Part shown: positions 44,501 to 52,591 of the stretch, one piece after another
How positions within the stretch are numbered: the stretch's first letter is position 1
How the letters are laid out: each line of letters begins with the position of its first letter
NCBI GenBank assembly: GCA_945862215.1
Contig: CAMAXY010000001.1
Location: 1-64,000 of the forward strand
Source of the DNA: Singulisphaera sp. GP187
GTDB taxonomy: Bacteria; Planctomycetota; Phycisphaerae; Phycisphaerales; SM1A02
Length of the DNA: 64,000 nt
Direction: 5' to 3'
Position numbers and translations under genes: made by a program
The notes under the pieces: generated by a model
The model's database searches: none
What the model saw: only the letters and a program-made list of their open reading frames with translations
What the model was told of the DNA's origin: nothing

Positions 44501-45747
44501 TCACTGCTTCGAGCGAGGTCACTGCGCGACTCATTCCAGGAGTTCTCGCTCCTGTGCGCAACAATGGAACCGCCATCGCTCCAAATACAAGAACCTATCT
44601 TTTGGCCGATCGCATTCTGTCATGTCTTGCACTCCCAGACTTGGGTCTGCGTTGGTCAGTTCCACTTCCCGCAGAAATGCTGCGAGTTTCTCCGATGCGA
44701 GACGGCGTGCTCGTGATAGACCAACCAACGCGTGATACTCGAGGCGCACAAAGAATCGATGATGCAGGAGAAGTCCGCTGGCGTATTGACGACTTTTCAA
44801 TTGCAGTTTCCGAAAATGGTGTCGCAGGCGATCGACCAGAATGTCTCGTGATCACAGGTCATGAGAATGTTGTCGCAGTTCGTGTTGATGGCGCTGTTGG
44901 TGCGTTCGCTCTTGGTGATGGGCAACCAAGGTGGCGCACCCCGACGACAGTGGATGAAATTGTATGTGTTGATGCAAGCGAGACACTGATTGTGATTGCA
45001 GGCACAAGAATCAAGAGTGATGGGAGAACATCTTGGATTGTCGCAATGGATCAAGCCACGGGAAAAACAATTGCAGAATTGCCCTTGCCAGACGACGAGC
45101 AGGTGTTCTGGGTAACGGTCATGGGTCCAGGCGAAATCGCGTTTGGAACTCAGCAAGGGGTCGGTCGCTGGCAACTGTTCGGAACAGCGACGGGACTCCG
45201 GTGGATTTCTACAAGTGGAAAACTTCTAGCAACAGTCACAGGTGAGATGCTGGGTTGGAAATTGCTTGTGAGCACTGCAACGGACCAATCAAACATCTTG
45301 GATTGGCGCTCCGGACTGATCGAGGATGTGCGATTTGGCTCTTCGTCCAAGTCGGCCAAAGACGATGGTCCAAGGCGATGGATTCGAAGTGGTCCCAACA
45401 TCGTTGGCTGGTCTCGGAGCGTCATTGACTTGTTCACTCTTGGCGGTGAACTCGTCGGTTCGTCCAGTTTGCATGGCGCGCGAATGATCCAGGATGTGCT
45501 TCTCGCCAGCGGTGCCATCGTTGCAGTGGAACAAACGACTGGTGTCAATGAACCACGCGACTTCGCCCTTGCTCGCGCCGGTACACGAACGCTTATCCAC
45601 CGATTCGGCTGGAACGACGGAGGGCGAATTATGGGCTCCGCACTCGAAGTGGACTTTGCAGATGGACGCCTCGATCGAATCCAACTTTTGGACGGGTGGA
45701 TTCTGTTGGGTGGGGCTCAATCAACCCTCTCAATTCCACTTCCATAA
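41548..45747 (+). CDS. Large exported protein with two PQQ-type beta-propeller regions
   Basis: The 1399-residue protein starts at GTG 41548 with a signal peptide (AAFAVLCACFCAFTATL, ending AFAQE). Residues about 40-250 are helical and TPR-like. Residues about 270-560 hold PQQ/WD-type blades (GGRLVCLDLLTGRKRWELAP, GVNLQTGEVEWVTPVG, ACIDASDGRIRW). A second Ala-rich helical part spans about 600-950, and a second propeller lies at about 1000-1399 (AVGAFALGDGQPRWRTPT, IVAMDQATGKTIAELPL). The architecture recalls BamB and planctomycete outer-membrane or periplasm scaffolds. No enzyme motif is visible. Function unknown. Confidence 0.85.
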   Translation: MHLFIRCNLPKSARQDAAFAVLCACFCAFTATLDSLAFAQESAVVAVDDSPAAEQMLSQAEDQAANNPAESARLISRVLEEFGRKLVRVSGEQDRFMDGRSRAESFLRSHPQVMAKFRSAQTGEAERLIAAGEDRKVVETRLLTSGGLLAAVRETQRAIELAQFASAQNLLDSIKDHPDIASLDPSIHATLVVLTAWGNGDDASALAALDILKHSSVENLRQLAEKLAITIKNPLVGKKAAIDPLAPSQFGPIPTNPVQLWSEPLENSIYSRLQDSIESGIPMNNADGSAASGRFLVSIPTIDGPIVLVNEAYVLRAFDAFSHLPKWRQAIGSANAPRTDMQAGDLEVAVVASDCVLALSGHALGTERSGGGRLVCLDLLTGRKRWELAPDRFAGQSEFREFFFYGAPTVVHNTVVLLGRKMTGRLETVSTVVGVNLQTGEVEWVTPVGAAPGIRSAGSRPYTTPTTIGGRVFVSTGSGTSACIDASDGRIRWIRRDPVSIRDIQMDVMPWEMGGAVITTRGLLTIAPSATELQLLSIDTGEVIDSFPIGTATKWGAIRYLLTDRERSLVYGVGDGMTAFRVSDLRTPIWKFPAIPEINTSILRSDRSGIRGRVQSGWMENGRPGLIVPLELNALLVHGDDGSTVLSIPCKGPANIIARDGVIAAATNDSLQVLMDATRAKEILLAATNDRPQDADAIIGLVEFALRARDADLLRIATKSIEPAIEATRKSVQRRSRFVAILIDAARSGLLGRDGSDALFAAIVRAQPNATERAMALVAQGDWLAGSGRSSGAIAVWRMLLADSDASVVMISDFDGNAQSSVRSGSAAALQRLERMASMVGGPAEAKQASESSPSNATAVELERFASRMPCTVEAARAWIQAAQLRMNEKSIAIASGDSAAAVDAAIATANRVVVTEILNEAVALMKKSDLEITAAQLLDRCVMAGFDVPITLLGGLDASRALLASPAAPLVENLPRAIAATKVITASSEVTARLIPGVLAPVRNNGTAIAPNTRTYLLADRILSCLALPDLGLRWSVPLPAEMLRVSPMRDGVLVIDQPTRDTRGAQRIDDAGEVRWRIDDFSIAVSENGVAGDRPECLVITGHENVVAVRVDGAVGAFALGDGQPRWRTPTTVDEIVCVDASETLIVIAGTRIKSDGRTSWIVAMDQATGKTIAELPLPDDEQVFWVTVMGPGEIAFGTQQGVGRWQLFGTATGLRWISTSGKLLATVTGEMLGWKLLVSTATDQSNILDWRSGLIEDVRFGSSSKSAKDDGPRRWIRSGPNIVGWSRSVIDLFTLGGELVGSSSLHGARMIQDVLLASGAIVAVEQTTGVNEPRDFALARAGTRTLIHRFGWNDGGRIMGSALEVDFADGRLDRIQLLDGWILLGGAQSTLSIPLP

Positions 45748-45753
45748 AGGGGG

Positions 45754-45782
45754 TTGACATCCTGACCAAGAAAGGCGATATT
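45754..45782 (+). promoter_or_regulatory. Candidate sigma-70 promoter for the poly-Asp gene
   Basis: TTGACA (45754-45759) is a perfect -35 box; 17 bases further lies GATATT (45777-45782), 4 of 6 matches to the -10 consensus. The gene starts at 45811 with AGGAG 11 bases upstream of the ATG. Confidence 0.5.
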
Positions 45783-45810
45783 CCCACGCCCATCAGGAGT
45801 ATGAATCACA

Positions 45811-46476
<666 letters not shown>

Positions 46477-46536
46477 TTCAGACAGCCACAGAGTCCTTTT
46501 CGTCTTTTTTAGAACGCTTTTTCCCCGCGATGATTT

Positions 46537-47739
46537 CTATTTCTCTGGCGGATTCAAGTCGATGCGAGCAATGTTCAATGTGCCGCGTCCTGGTTGAACC
46601 ACAAGAATCAGAGACCCCATCCCTCGACCGATGGGGATCCAGAGAGACTCAATGATGGCGGTGCTTTGCGTGGCATCCTTCGAACCACCTTCGACTGCCG
46701 CTGATTCGACAGAGAGTTGCTTGGTGCTGGTCGTCACAATCTGAGTCGAGGAAATCGCCATTGCCGCGGAGCAACTCGGACTCGTCAAAGCAATCCGATT
46801 ATTCAGGGGATTCCAAATGGCGATTCGACTGAAGCGAGGATGATAAAAATACAGCCTTTGATCAGAAGATTCCCCACCAGTGCGCAGAGGAATCAAAGTT
46901 TGATATGCCATTCGAGCATCTGCTCGCCATGAGAGATCAATGAAAATGATCGGCGTCGTGCTGATGGTCCGAGAGATTGGGAATGCACAGGCCGCAAGCA
47001 CGCCATCGCGCAATCGAAGGGCATACAGAAATTTACCGTCGGACGAAAAACTTGGAGTGAACCATGTCCCATCTTGTGGCGGCGGAATTTCTTGGACTTC
47101 ATCGCCACGCTTTACAAGAATCGAGAACTTCTCCACGTCGCGTCGACGATGACACCAAGCAATTTCACCTGCAGGGCCAAGCGAAGCAAATGCGTTGACG
47201 TCCTCATCGGCAACAAGCCATGTTGGCTCGCCGCCTTGCCAACTGACCTTTCCAATCCAGCGTGCACCATCAACGCGCGGGCTTTCGACCAGAAAACCAT
47301 CAGAATCGCATGATCTTCCAATCAGCAAGTCATTGCCCACAACAGGAAGAAGTGGTGCATTCGCATCAGCGCACAGTGGCGCAATCGCAATCCGTCCAGC
47401 ATCTGGTACTCCACCATCCACTCCTGCGAGCAATGTTGGCCAATCTGCTGCACTTGAAATTTGCACTGCAGCCCAACAACCATCAGGCGAAAGTATGGGC
47501 AGCGCAAAGCCGTCGTACTCGACGGTCCTGATGTGCGCAAATTGAAACCGAATTCGTGTGCCGCTATTACTGAAAGGTTTTGTGACACTTTGCTCTGCAG
47601 CAGAAGTGTCGCCAGTGATTTTCCCAGCGGGAGATCCACTCGCACAGCCAATTGAAGTCGACACACACAGAAGGGCAACAAGCAGCGTCACCGTCAGCGA
47701 TCGTCGAACCCGCCGCAATTCATGCGGTTGATTGCGCAT
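46537..47739 (-). CDS. Beta-propeller-like lipoprotein, last gene of the type II secretion operon
   Basis: The 400-residue protein has a lipoprotein signal (VTLLVALLCVSTSIGCASG, Cys 32) and then repeated beta-strand motifs of the TolB/WD type, e.g. LSPDGCWAAVQIS, GPAGEIAWCHRRR and FSSDGKFLYALRLRDG. It starts 5 bases after (upstream in coordinates of) the end of gspD, so it is cotranscribed. It could be a pilotin-like or outer-membrane accessory factor, but sequence alone does not show that. Confidence 0.78.
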   Translation of the reverse strand: MRNQPHELRRVRRSLTVTLLVALLCVSTSIGCASGSPAGKITGDTSAAEQSVTKPFSNSGTRIRFQFAHIRTVEYDGFALPILSPDGCWAAVQISSAADWPTLLAGVDGGVPDAGRIAIAPLCADANAPLLPVVGNDLLIGRSCDSDGFLVESPRVDGARWIGKVSWQGGEPTWLVADEDVNAFASLGPAGEIAWCHRRRDVEKFSILVKRGDEVQEIPPPQDGTWFTPSFSSDGKFLYALRLRDGVLAACAFPISRTISTTPIIFIDLSWRADARMAYQTLIPLRTGGESSDQRLYFYHPRFSRIAIWNPLNNRIALTSPSCSAAMAISSTQIVTTSTKQLSVESAAVEGGSKDATQSTAIIESLWIPIGRGMGSLILVVQPGRGTLNIARIDLNPPEK

Positions 47740-47744
47740 CAGCC

Positions 47745-50700
47745 TTATGGGTTTGAAGGTTCGATCGGCGCAATAGGATCAACCGGCTTTCCACCAGTCT
47801 TGTCTGGCATAATCAACTTATGCTTTTCAACCATTTTTTCAGTTTCGGAGTTGAGAGGCTTCGAAAGAACTTCGAGGCGTTCTCGCTCATCGGCATTGAA
47901 GTTAGTGTCATTCTCATCTGGAGTGTCCACAACGGTTGGTGTCACAAAGATCAGCAGTTCTTTACTCGATGAATTTGAATTCTTGTTGCTAAAAAAGAAA
48001 TCGAGAATTGGAATTTCGCCAAGAATTGGGAATCCGTTCGATTCTTTGGCTTGAGATTCCACGCGAACTCCGCTGATGCACACAGTCTGTTCATTTTTGA
48101 CAGTGATTATCGTATTTGTCGATCGTCTGGAAATCACGGGGTTACCGCTTCCCCCAACATTGAGAGCCGAGGTTGTGTTGATATTCGAGAGCAGCACTTT
48201 GATTTCCATGGCCACATTCTTTTCTTTCGTAATGCGTGGTCGCACATTCAAGCCAATACCGACAGGAATCTGATCGAAACTGGATGTTGTTCCGCCACCG
48301 GTAGTTCCGCCAGTTGTGGATCCTGTAAGGAATGGAACGTCATCGCCAGCAAAGAATTCCGCCAACTGGTTGTCGCTGGTAAAGACGCGTGGTTGTTGAA
48401 GAATCCGAACCGAAGTATCTCGTTGAAGTGCTTGCAAAATGACGGTCGCATCAACACCGAAAATGAAGTTTGAAGTGTTCAGATCTCCAGGGAAAATATT
48501 GTCCTTACTGCCTTCAAATTGTGTGTCGATGACAACTGCATTGTTGGGATTCGCAGGAGTAATGCTTCCGTTTGGTCCAAATTGAATTCCCATAGCAAAC
48601 AGATCGCCGAGTTCGACCTCCGCCAAAATGCTCGAAATCATGACTTGTCTTCCAGGCTGATCAAGTTCAGCGATGAGCGTCAGAACTGCAGTCTGTATCT
48701 CAGGAGTAGCAAGGACCAGCAGCGAGTTTTGGTTTGCATTTGGTACGACGCGACTCTTCCCGATCACAGCGCTGACTTCGGTGGCCTGAGCGCCATTCGC
48801 GCCGCCTCGCGCATTCTGCCATGGAAATTCAATCGTGGTCCCGGCGGTCGTTCCACCAGATCCTGAGCCAGTACCTGTGGTATTCGAAGAGTCTGTGGCT
48901 CCTCCAGCATCGAAAGCCGAACTTGGATCGGAGACACCTTGATCAGGCGCAGTAATCCCTGCACCAGATCCACTCTCAGCGAGCAATGCGTTAATAATTT
49001 CAGCGAGTAAAACTGCGCTCGCATATTTCAGCTGAACATTTGTCGGCATTCCAACTGTCAGAGGCGTATCGATCTTTGAGAGGAGTTCATCAAGCCACAC
49101 AAAGTTGTCTGGAGTCTTAGTGACGATGATCAGACGATTTGAATCCGGATACGCCTCGATTCGAAAGATATTCGCCACGGCAACATCCGCGCCTGAGTCG
49201 CCGCCACCGCCGCCACCGCCGCCAGCAAGTCTGGTTGCTCCGCCTCGCGCTCCTCCGCTCTGTGAGCGGCTCGCAGCACCAGATTCGAGAAGTGACTGCA
49301 GCAGGTCTTTCACTTTGAGCGGGTCCGTGTACTTCAAGTCGTACGACTTGAAAATCGCGCCGTTTTTCGTAGGAGGAACATCCCACGATGTCGCAATCAT
49401 CTCGCCAATCTTTTCCAGTGTGTGCGGGTCAGATCGAACTGTGATCGAGTTTGTAGCAGCAAGAACTGTAACAACCAGAGTTGGTCCATCAGCGCCACCG
49501 GCCGCAGGAGCAGCGGGTTGATTTGGATTCTGTCCTGGTCTTTGATTTTGTCGAGCAGGTGTTCGTCCTGCGGTTGCAGTGCTTCCCGAGCCAGAAAAGA
49601 TCGCTGTAATCGCGTCAGAGATCAAAGTTGCATCTGCATTTCGAATATGAAATGTCTCGGTCCGAGTGTCGGAAAACGGCGAGACATCCAAAACATTGAT
49701 CATGTCCTGGCAGCGTTTGGCCAAACCCACGTCGCCCTCAAGAATGATCTGATTTGAATTGTTGTCGACATCCAACTTCGCATAATCGGGCATCGAAGAA
49801 CTCAATCGGTCATAAATCGATTGAGCGCGCGTATTTTCAATGCCAAAAATCTTAATGACAACTTGACCATTTTCTTCAAGGCGCAAAACGTCGACAGATG
49901 GTCCAAGGACCATCGCAGGTTGCAATTTTCCGACATTTGTCAACATGTCCACCATGATCAGTTCATCGGTCTCGACAACGCCGATGTCATTCAGTCGAAA
50001 TGCTTGAAAAATTAATTCGAGGGCCTTGAGGCGGCTGATTGGTTTGTCGTTGAGGATGCTGATGACTTGCGTACGAAGTTGAGCAATCCTCGGAATGACG
50101 GCTTTCCCAGTGCATTCCATGATGAACGGGAAGAGGTCTTCGACTTTCGTTTCTTTGAAATTAATCATGACAGTTTCAGTCATGTCAACTTGTCTTCGAT
50201 CTGAGCGAAACTGGCGGATGATCGGTGGTGTTACTGTATTTAGCAGCGTCAGATCCGCAGTAGGTTGAGCGTTGTTGATATCAACATCAATTGGTACTTC
50301 TGCTGGTGGCGCGGCCTGCGCTACTGGTGCAACTGGCACAACGACTGGCGCGGGAACTGGCGCAACTGGCACTGGCGCGACGACTGGTTCAACGACTGGT
50401 TGGACGACTGGCGCGACGACTGGCACAACTGGCACTGGGACAACTGGCACTGGCGCGACGACTGGTTCAACAACTGGCACTGGCACAACTGGCACTGGCG
50501 CGACGACTGTCGCGGGAACTGGCACAACGACTGGCACAACTGGCGCTGGCACAACTGGAACCGGCACAACGACTGGCGCGGGAACTGGCACAACTGGAAC
50601 CGGCACAACTGGAACCGGCACTGGCACTGTCGCGGGAACTCTGGGCTGAGTATTCGGCTGAACTCCTCGACTCGAGGGCGACTGAATCGCAGCAGTGGCA

Positions 50701-50774
50701 GGAAAAGCAAAAATTGAAATCGAAAGCCCAATGTTGAGCAATTTTTTCGTGTTAGATCGATTCTGTAAACTCAA
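47745..50774 (-). CDS. gspD: Type II secretion secretin GspD with Pro/Val-rich N-terminal repeat region
   Basis: The 1009-residue protein starts at TTG 50774, with ggag 9 bases before it. A signal peptide spans residues 1 to about 29, a Pro/Val repeat region 46-153, an N0 domain about 190-270, N1-N3 domains to about 620 (one with an inserted Gly-rich loop), and the secretin domain about 690-930: GRQVMISSILAEVELGDLFA, RILQQPRVFTSDNQLAEFFA, and FPILGEIPILDFFFSNKNSN. It forms the outer-membrane channel. The Pro/Val region is absent from classical GspD and may cross the cell wall (inference). No lipobox. Confidence 0.93.
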   Translation of the reverse strand: MSLQNRSNTKKLLNIGLSISIFAFPATAAIQSPSSRGVQPNTQPRVPATVPVPVPVVPVPVVPVPAPVVVPVPVVPAPVVPVVVPVPATVVAPVPVVPVPVVEPVVAPVPVVPVPVVPVVAPVVQPVVEPVVAPVPVAPVPAPVVVPVAPVAQAAPPAEVPIDVDINNAQPTADLTLLNTVTPPIIRQFRSDRRQVDMTETVMINFKETKVEDLFPFIMECTGKAVIPRIAQLRTQVISILNDKPISRLKALELIFQAFRLNDIGVVETDELIMVDMLTNVGKLQPAMVLGPSVDVLRLEENGQVVIKIFGIENTRAQSIYDRLSSSMPDYAKLDVDNNSNQIILEGDVGLAKRCQDMINVLDVSPFSDTRTETFHIRNADATLISDAITAIFSGSGSTATAGRTPARQNQRPGQNPNQPAAPAAGGADGPTLVVTVLAATNSITVRSDPHTLEKIGEMIATSWDVPPTKNGAIFKSYDLKYTDPLKVKDLLQSLLESGAASRSQSGGARGGATRLAGGGGGGGGDSGADVAVANIFRIEAYPDSNRLIIVTKTPDNFVWLDELLSKIDTPLTVGMPTNVQLKYASAVLLAEIINALLAESGSGAGITAPDQGVSDPSSAFDAGGATDSSNTTGTGSGSGGTTAGTTIEFPWQNARGGANGAQATEVSAVIGKSRVVPNANQNSLLVLATPEIQTAVLTLIAELDQPGRQVMISSILAEVELGDLFAMGIQFGPNGSITPANPNNAVVIDTQFEGSKDNIFPGDLNTSNFIFGVDATVILQALQRDTSVRILQQPRVFTSDNQLAEFFAGDDVPFLTGSTTGGTTGGGTTSSFDQIPVGIGLNVRPRITKEKNVAMEIKVLLSNINTTSALNVGGSGNPVISRRSTNTIITVKNEQTVCISGVRVESQAKESNGFPILGEIPILDFFFSNKNSNSSSKELLIFVTPTVVDTPDENDTNFNADERERLEVLSKPLNSETEKMVEKHKLIMPDKTGGKPVDPIAPIEPSNP
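50316..50639 (-). repeat. Pro/Val-coding low-complexity repeat within gspD
   Basis: About 108 codons of PVPVV, PVVEP and PVAP type built from near-identical 12-18-base units (actggcac/actggcgc on the plus strand). The plus-strand frames are Thr/Gly-rich shadows. Confidence 0.9.
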
Positions 50775-50840
50775 GTCGTATGCTCCAAAGTGGGTTGAGG
50801 CAGAACTGAAACGGTTGAAATCAAACTCGATTGCTTGAAA

Positions 50841-51983
50841 TCAACGATAAAAACTAGATTGCCGTTCTCGAAGAAGTCCAAATTCGCTTCGCAGTCGATC
50901 TTGGGTGGCTTGGTCAAGCCCTTGGGATTGACGCGCTCGCGCCACACGCGCAAGTGCCGCTGCGACATCGCCTTGTGACATCGCAGAAATCTGTTCAGGG
51001 GTGATTGGCAGCAGCGTTGAACCTTCCGGGGTGCCAGTTACCGCAGGAGGCGGCAGTTGGGGTTGGTTGCTTCTATTCGCCCCTACAGCAGATCTCCCAG
51101 AAGACGGCCGAGGCGATCGCGGCGCTTCTCTTTGTGCGTCTGGTGCGTCTGGGTTGGGTTCATCATTCGTATCAACAGAGGACTGTGCAGGAACAGGTGG
51201 AGCGATTGGAGCGATCGGACTCGCAGGAATTGTTCCTTGAGTTGTTCCTTGAGTTGTTCCTTGAGTTATTCCTTGAGTTAATCCTTGAGTTAATCCTTGA
51301 GCCTGTTCGCTCGCTGCAGATTTTTCATTCGCATTCGGTACGCGGATGGCTGGAAATTTTATCGCGGAAGAACTTGAGTTCCCAGCAGTATTCAGTTTCG
51401 ACATATCCGTCGGCGCCCAGACCGCAACGGAATAAATCCCACCCATATGTCCAATTCGAACATTGGTTGGTGGCTCGACTGCGAGGATTTGAATTCCATT
51501 TTTTTCTTCCCCAACCTGAATTGTTAGGTCGCTTCCGAAGAAGATCATTCGACCAAGCATGCCTGTTGGCTTCGTTCCGGTGTATTCCGAAGGCGCAGAT
51601 GGTGGTGGCGGAGGCGGAGGTGGTGGAGGCGGTGCAACGGGCGCAGCAGGTGGTGGCGCCGGCCTTGGTGGTGGTGATGGCATCGTGAACAAACTGCGTC
51701 CAGTAAAACGATCGACGGATACTTTGACCAATGAATCATGCTTTTCAATTGCTTTGTTCATCGCAGAATTCGTCTCGCTTTCGTTCTGCGATGTCATGAG
51801 CGTCACGGCAATTGGAAACAACTGTGCTGCGACGACCCATCCGCAAACTGCGAGTGCGAGGAAACTGCCTATCAACGGAATTGACCAGCGGGGATCTAAT
51901 CCAAAGCGAAAATCATTTGTGCTGCGTTGATTGCTGGTTGATCTTTGTCCAGACGCATTCGAGGAACTTGCAAGGTCGCTCAT
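50841..51983 (-). CDS. GspC-like inner-membrane protein with shared C-terminal module
   Basis: The 380-residue protein has a cytoplasmic N-terminus, a membrane segment at about 34-56 (WSIPLIGSFLALAVCGWVV), a poly-Pro linker around 103-128 and a small beta domain at about 135-195 (IQVGEEKNGIQILAVEPPTN, then VRIGHMGGIYSVAVWAP). A 12-base-repeat-coded TQG stretch lies near 228-250, then a Pro/Arg linker, and a C-terminal module of about 50 residues starting LPITPEQISAMSQGDVAAAL. Position just before gspD and topology fit GspC, although the sequence is not a clear GspC HR domain. The C-terminal module is repeated in the GspL-like protein. ATG 51983 overlaps the gspM-like stop. Confidence 0.78.
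   Translation of the reverse strand: MSDLASSSNASGQRSTSNQRSTNDFRFGLDPRWSIPLIGSFLALAVCGWVVAAQLFPIAVTLMTSQNESETNSAMNKAIEKHDSLVKVSVDRFTGRSLFTMPSPPPRPAPPPAAPVAPPPPPPPPPPPSAPSEYTGTKPTGMLGRMIFFGSDLTIQVGEEKNGIQILAVEPPTNVRIGHMGGIYSVAVWAPTDMSKLNTAGNSSSSAIKFPAIRVPNANEKSAASEQAQGLTQGLTQGITQGTTQGTTQGTIPASPIAPIAPPVPAQSSVDTNDEPNPDAPDAQREAPRSPRPSSGRSAVGANRSNQPQLPPPAVTGTPEGSTLLPITPEQISAMSQGDVAAALARVARARQSQGLDQATQDRLRSEFGLLRERQSSFYR
51231..51302 (-). repeat. Six tandem 12-base units within the gspC-like gene
   Basis: tgttccttgagt repeats three times exactly, then with changes to tattcc and taatcc. It encodes the TQGxTQGx stretch of the GspC-like protein. Copy number could vary between strains. Confidence 0.9.
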
Positions 51984-52591
51984 GATCCGCCTTTCTGTCG
52001 CAAATTTCGGGGGGCAATTGCCCACGCTTCGGTTGAAATTCGGATGTCAACTTTCTTCTGACTTTCAAGCCAGCGCAATTTGATTGAGTTCAGCGAATCA
52101 ATCGATGGACAATTTTCGAAATCAGAAATAATCGAAGCCACATCGTCTGGAGAAATTTCAAATTGGACATCGCCACGAATACGTTCGATTCGACCTCCAG
52201 TACCAGCGATTTCAGACATCGAACTTTGAGCAAGTTTTCCTGCAGAAATCGCGTCGTATCCGTACAGAGTGATGTGATGCTTCTTCATCGTCTCATTCAC
52301 GGCAAGTGCGAGACTCTCGGATGTCTTTGCAAAATCTTCAGGGATTTCAACTGTTCCAAATACGATGGCCGACTGTTTCACATTCTCCGAGAGCGAGTCT
52401 TGTCGCGCAGCACCTCGTTCGAGTAATGCTTGCAGGCGGTCGCCTTCGTTCGCCCATATCCGAGCATAGTTCCAACAGTAATCATCGAGGAATACATAGA
52501 GAAGGCAAACACCCAGAGCAACAACAACCATACGCCAGAGAGGTTTCAATTCCAAAAAACGTACGACAAGTTTTTTTTGTGTCGTGCTCAT
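51980..52591 (-). CDS. GspM/PilO-like inner-membrane protein
   Basis: The 203-residue protein has one N-terminal membrane segment (MVVVALGVCLLYVFLDDYCW, about residues 21-40), a coiled region, and an alpha/beta domain ending AWAIAPRNL. Size, topology and the place between the GspL-like and GspC-like genes fit GspM/PilO. Sequence motifs are weak, as is usual for this family. Its ATG overlaps the gspL stop by 4 bases, as its own stop overlaps the next start. Confidence 0.75.
   Translation of the reverse strand: MSTTQKKLVVRFLELKPLWRMVVVALGVCLLYVFLDDYCWNYARIWANEGDRLQALLERGAARQDSLSENVKQSAIVFGTVEIPEDFAKTSESLALAVNETMKKHHITLYGYDAISAGKLAQSSMSEIAGTGGRIERIRGDVQFEISPDDVASIISDFENCPSIDSLNSIKLRWLESQKKVDIRISTEAWAIAPRNLRQKGGS

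Noticed and set aside
46477-46536. T-rich stretch after the poly-Asp gene as a terminator
   Set aside because: There are T-runs but no hairpin before them on either strand.
50316-50639. Possible CRISPR-like repeat array
   Set aside because: The units are contiguous, variable 12-18-base coding repeats within gspD without spacers.
50265-50737. Long plus-strand Thr/Gly-rich and Trp/Asn-rich frames opposite gspD
   Set aside because: They are shadows of the Pro/Val repeat in gspD, with no ribosome site.
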